Assembly: GCF_044582145.1 (NCBI RefSeq)
Contig: NZ_JBDODO010000002.1
DNA length: 64,000 nt
Strand: one strand, 5' to 3'
From: Guyparkeria sp016278265
GTDB lineage: Bacteria; Pseudomonadota; Gammaproteobacteria; Halothiobacillales; Halothiobacillaceae
Shown: one piece after another, positions 61,542 through 64,000 of the stretch
Layout of the letters: each line of letters opens with the position of its first letter
Numbering within the stretch: position 1 is the first letter of the stretch
Translations under genes and position numbers: made by a program
The notes under the pieces: generated by a model
The model's database searches: none
Told to the model about the DNA's origin: nothing
Seen by the model: only the letters and a program-made list of their open reading frames with translations

Positions 61542-62243
61542 TTAGTTAATGATTTCAACGATATCCGAGAGCTTGACCGCAGACAAACCGTCGAGATTCA
61601 ATTCCGGACCATTCTTGGTCACGCCCACGCTGCTGATTACCGCCCCGACGTAGGTCTGGGGCGCCTGCCCTTTTCCATCCACCGTGGCGTTCGCATTCAC
61701 TTTGTAGTTGCCCTCGGGCGCCATCCGGCCGTCCTTAAGCCGCCCATCCCAGGAGAAGGATGGACGATCTGAACCGTCCACGGGCACATCGATGCTCTTG
61801 ACCACCTGCCCGGTGGCATTGGTGATCTCGACTGTCATCTTCGATGCCCCACTGGGCACATCGACCGAGCCGAGAATCCCGGAGGGCGCCGTGCTGCCGT
61901 CCGCCCGCTGCATGTGGTAAAGCTGAGCGGTGTCCCCCTTGACGAGGGCAGCCTTCCCGACCAGCGACGCGGCCTGCATCACCTGGTTGGACTGCACCGA
62001 ATTCTCGAATCCGGAAACCGTTTCGTTCAGCTGATTTATCCCTTCAAGCGAGCTGAACTGCGCCATCTGAGCGATGAACTGGGTGTTATCCATCGGCTCG
62101 AACGGATCCTGCTGCTCCATCTGCTTGGTCAAGAGCTTGAGGAAGTCCGTCTGATCGAGGTTTTTCTTGTCTTCGCCCTTGCCGCTCTTGTTCGCCGCAA
62201 GCCCCAAATCGGAATAGATATCGTTGGTCACTGAACTGGCCAT
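61542..62243 (-). CDS. flgD: Flagellar hook-capping scaffold protein
   Basis: 233 residues with GGAGGC upstream. The N-terminal half contains LDQTDFLKLLTKQMEQQDPF and MDNTQFIAQMAQFSSLEGIN, the FlgD signature. A FlgD-Ig-like C-terminal part follows (SFSWDGRLKDGRMAPEGNYK). It caps the growing hook and is absent from the finished organelle. Confidence 0.95.
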   Translation of the reverse strand: MASSVTNDIYSDLGLAANKSGKGEDKKNLDQTDFLKLLTKQMEQQDPFEPMDNTQFIAQMAQFSSLEGINQLNETVSGFENSVQSNQVMQAASLVGKAALVKGDTAQLYHMQRADGSTAPSGILGSVDVPSGASKMTVEITNATGQVVKSIDVPVDGSDRPSFSWDGRLKDGRMAPEGNYKVNANATVDGKGQAPQTYVGAVISSVGVTKNGPELNLDGLSAVKLSDIVEIIN

Positions 62244-62268
62244 ATCGTGCCTCCTGCCGTTTTACGGC

Positions 62269-62676
62269 TTACTGCCCCTGACCCAATTGCAGCGTGCGCA
62301 TGGCCAGCTGCTTGGTGGTGTCCATCACCTGGACGTTGGTCTGGTACGTCCGCGAGGCCGACAGCATGTTGACCATCTCCTCGACCGGGTTGACGTTCGA
62401 GCTGTAGACATAGCCGTTCTCGTCCGCCAGCGGGTTACCAGGATCATGTTTCGGCGCGGGCTGCGCCTGCGACTCGGTGATGCCCACCACTTTCACGCCG
62501 CGACCGCCGTTCGCCTCGAGCACGGTCTGGAAGACTGGCTGTCTTGCCTTGTAGGCCTCTTCCGGCGAGGAGGCATCGACGTTGGCGTTCGCCAGGTTCG
62601 AGGCCGTGGTGTTCAAGCGGGTCGATTGCGCCGCCATCGCCGAAGACGAAATATTGAATACGTCGTACAAGCTCAT
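62269..62676 (-). CDS. flgC: Flagellar proximal rod protein
   Basis: 135 residues, the usual length. MSLYDVFNISSSAMAAQSTR, SNLANANVDASSPEEAYKAR and the C-terminal NPVEEMVNMLSASRTYQTNV are diagnostic FlgC segments. It forms part of the proximal rod with FlgB and FlgF. Second gene of the flgBCDE transcript. Confidence 0.95.
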   Translation of the reverse strand: MSLYDVFNISSSAMAAQSTRLNTTASNLANANVDASSPEEAYKARQPVFQTVLEANGGRGVKVVGITESQAQPAPKHDPGNPLADENGYVYSSNVNPVEEMVNMLSASRTYQTNVQVMDTTKQLAMRTLQLGQGQ

Positions 62677-62770
62677 GATTTACCTGCCTTGACTGAAAAA
62701 TGTGGTTCGCGGTCTGCCCGAGCAGGGCCCGCTGGATTGGCCGGACGAGACGCTATTAGCAACTGATCCA

Positions 62771-63175
62771 TCACTGACCACTCAGGGCCTTCTTGATCCC
62801 GGCAACACGACTGTTGAGGAACGAGAGCGTCGTCTGGTAACCCACCGCATCCTGAGTGAAGCCCACCCGCTCCTTGTCGACATCGACGGTGTTGCCGTCC
62901 AGCGCTGGCGCATCCGGCACCGAAAAGCCTTCGCGGATCGACGAGGAGGCTCCACCGCCAATCTGGCGCGGATCCTCGGTCATCAGGCGCCCGGTCTGTG
63001 ATGAGGACTTCGTCTGCAAGGCGGCTTCCATCGCCTGGTCGAACGACATCACCCGTGCCTTGTAGCCCGGGGTGTCGGCATTGGCGATGTTCTCGGCGCG
63101 CAGCTTGAGACTGCGCTCCTGGAGAATCAGGGCATCGTCGTGGATGCCAAGCAGGCGGTCATTGATGATCGACAT
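62771..63175 (-). CDS. flgB: Flagellar proximal rod protein
   Basis: 134 residues. MSIINDRLLGIHDDALILQE with ANADTPGYKARVMSFDQAME is typical FlgB. First gene of the flgBCDE transcript. The ribosome-binding site GAGGG lies seven bases before the ATG and forms the 3' arm of a hairpin, while a sigma-54 promoter stands about 40 bases upstream. Confidence 0.95.
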   Translation of the reverse strand: MSIINDRLLGIHDDALILQERSLKLRAENIANADTPGYKARVMSFDQAMEAALQTKSSSQTGRLMTEDPRQIGGGASSSIREGFSVPDAPALDGNTVDVDKERVGFTQDAVGYQTTLSFLNSRVAGIKKALSGQ

Positions 63176-63181
63176 GAAAAA

Positions 63182-63209
63182 ACCCTCGACACAATGTCAG
63201 TGCCGAGGG
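63182..63209 (-). terminator. Hairpin before flgB overlapping its ribosome-binding site
   Basis: On the minus strand CCCTCG-N15-CGAGGG followed by TTTTTT and then the flgB ATG. It has the form of a terminator for cheR read-through. The estimated sigma-54 start site falls inside the 5' arm region, so the flgB transcript would lack the hairpin. Confidence 0.6.
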
Positions 63210-63212
63210 CTT

Positions 63213-63230
63213 ATGCGATAAGCGTGCCAA
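63213..63230 (-). promoter_or_regulatory. Sigma-54 (RpoN) promoter of flgBCDE
   Basis: Minus strand TTGGCACG-CTTA-TCGCAT, with GG and GC ten bases apart as required. The -12 element lies about 40 bases before the flgB start. Confidence 0.85.
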
Positions 63231-63268
63231 TTTTTGGCGGAACGGTGGGGAGACTCGTTCGGTTGGCG

Positions 63269-64000
63269 TCAACTCTTGAGTCGGTAGGCAGTGCCACCGG
63301 TGGGCAATCGCTCGGGGGTGAAACGGTCGGAGAGTTGGGTGAGCGACTCCGAGGCGCCAAGGATCAGGTAACCGCCCGGCACCAGGGTGTCGGCGATGCG
63401 GTCGATGATCTTCGCCTTGGTCTCACGGGAAAAGTAGATCAGGACATTACGACAGAAGACCAGGTCGTAACGACGGGACTCGGGGCGCAACTCAAGCAGG
63501 TTGCCGACGCGAAACTGCGCCCGGCGGCTGATCTGCGGCGAGACCTTCCAGCCATGCTCGGTCTTGACGAAAAATTGACGCTTTCGCTCCGGGGACAACC
63601 CGCGGCCCAGGGAAAGGTCATCGAAGACACCCTGGCGGGCCTTCTCGATCACCACCTCGGAGATGTCGGTACCGACGATCTCCAGATTGAACGGTACCCG
63701 TTGCTCCTCGGCAATGATGCTAATCGAAAACGCCTCCTGACCGGTCGAGCAGGCCGCCGACCAGATACGGTAGGTGGATTTCTTCGCGGCGGCCGCCTCG
63801 GGGAAGAATTTCTTTTCCAGCGCCGCGAAGGGGTAACCATCACGGAACCAGAGCGTCTCGTTGGTGGTCATGGCGTCGACCACGTCGCGTGCCAGCACGC
63901 GATCACGCCGCGAGAGCAGCGTCTCGATCAGCGCCTCCACCGACGCGTGCCCCTGTGATCGGGCCACGCGCGACAGACGGGTTTCCACCAGGTACTGCTT
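63269..64000 (-). CDS. cheR: Chemotaxis protein methyltransferase CheR (5' end cut by window)
   Basis: 244 codons are present; the frame stays open to the window edge, where it reads KQYLVETRLSRVARSQG, an internal CheR segment, so the first 20-30 residues are missing. It methylates glutamates of chemoreceptors with SAM. DAMTTNETLWFRDGYPFAAL, RIWSAACSTGQEAFSISIIA, EIVGTDISEVVIEKA and VFCRNVLIYFS are the family motifs. Its position before flgB, with cheV and flgA normally further upstream, follows the Pseudomonas/Vibrio order. Confidence 0.95.
   Translation of the reverse strand, partial: KQYLVETRLSRVARSQGHASVEALIETLLSRRDRVLARDVVDAMTTNETLWFRDGYPFAALEKKFFPEAAAAKKSTYRIWSAACSTGQEAFSISIIAEEQRVPFNLEIVGTDISEVVIEKARQGVFDDLSLGRGLSPERKRQFFVKTEHGWKVSPQISRRAQFRVGNLLELRPESRRYDLVFCRNVLIYFSRETKAKIIDRIADTLVPGGYLILGASESLTQLSDRFTPERLPTGGTAYRLKS

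Noticed and set aside
1..64000. tRNA, rRNA and known riboswitch genes
   Set aside because: No cloverleaf with the conserved TTCGA-type arm, no rRNA segment and no recognisable riboswitch core were found by eye in the intergenic gaps; a covariance search would settle it.

Overview
The window looks like a chromosomal segment of a halophilic, flagellated, sulfur-oxidising gammaproteobacterium, probably of the Halothiobacillus/Guyparkeria type. The evidence is a high G+C content, a sulfide:quinone oxidoreductase very close in architecture to that of acidophilic and halophilic sulfur oxidisers, a complete ectABC compatible-solute operon, an EF-P beta-lysylation set, and the classical gammaproteobacterial fab-pab-mltG-tmk-holB-pilZ-tatD gene order. 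The species assignment is inference; no rRNA or tRNA gene was seen.

Layout. 1-5.3 kb (minus strand): a MidA-type methyltransferase cut by the window edge, folB, and a two-gene operon of a PilZ-like protein and a degenerate REC-PAS-GGDEF-EAL protein resembling the type IV pilus regulator FimX. 5.4-8 kb: epmB, diverging from efp-epmA, so EF-P and both enzymes that beta-lysylate it lie together. 8.3-14.2 kb: psd, prmB, sqr, roxA and an unrecognised Rossmann protein. 14.2-15.3 kb: a solitary GIY-YIG nuclease gene enclosed by inverted copies of a dispersed palindrome. 15.4-19.6 kb: late flagellar genes fliT-fliS-fliD-flaG-fliC with a near-consensus sigma-28 promoter. 20.5-29.9 kb: glycogen/maltodextrin phosphorylase, a MagIII-like DNA glycosylase, msrA, small genes, an ABC-2 exporter, a YicG-type channel and hemN. 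30-32.2 kb: a nitric-oxide module (nnrS, a hemerythrin-like gene, nsrR) with a likely NsrR operator. 32.4-34.9 kb: ectABC. 35-42.4 kb: two small genes, comEC, gloB, mltD, tatD and pilZ. 42.8-51.5 kb: holB-tmk-mltG-pabC-pabB-fabF-acpP-fabG-fabD. 51.6-52.8 kb: a GT4 glycosyltransferase. 52.8-64 kb: flgBCDEFGHIJKL followed by the 3' part of cheR, with sigma-54 promoters before flgB and flgF and a sigma-28 promoter before flgK.

The most unusual content is not a classical pathway. A family of palindromes of the form ATTCCCGC-N4-GCGGGAAT occurs 21 times, only in intergenic DNA and only between 8.0 and 25.8 kb. They mostly alternate in orientation and build about 140-156 bp units with inverted ends. 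One enlarged unit of about 490 bp carries the GIY-YIG nuclease, which suggests an autonomous element and its short non-autonomous derivatives. A second, unrelated 264 bp element with 32 bp inverted ends and a possible 3 bp target duplication sits between holB and pilZ and appears to supply the holB stop codon.

Systems that probably work together: FimX-like protein with PilZ (type IV pilus control); EF-P with EpmA and EpmB; NsrR with NnrS and hemerythrin (NO stress); and a three-tier flagellar hierarchy (sigma-54 for hook/basal body, sigma-28 for flagellin and hook-associated proteins).
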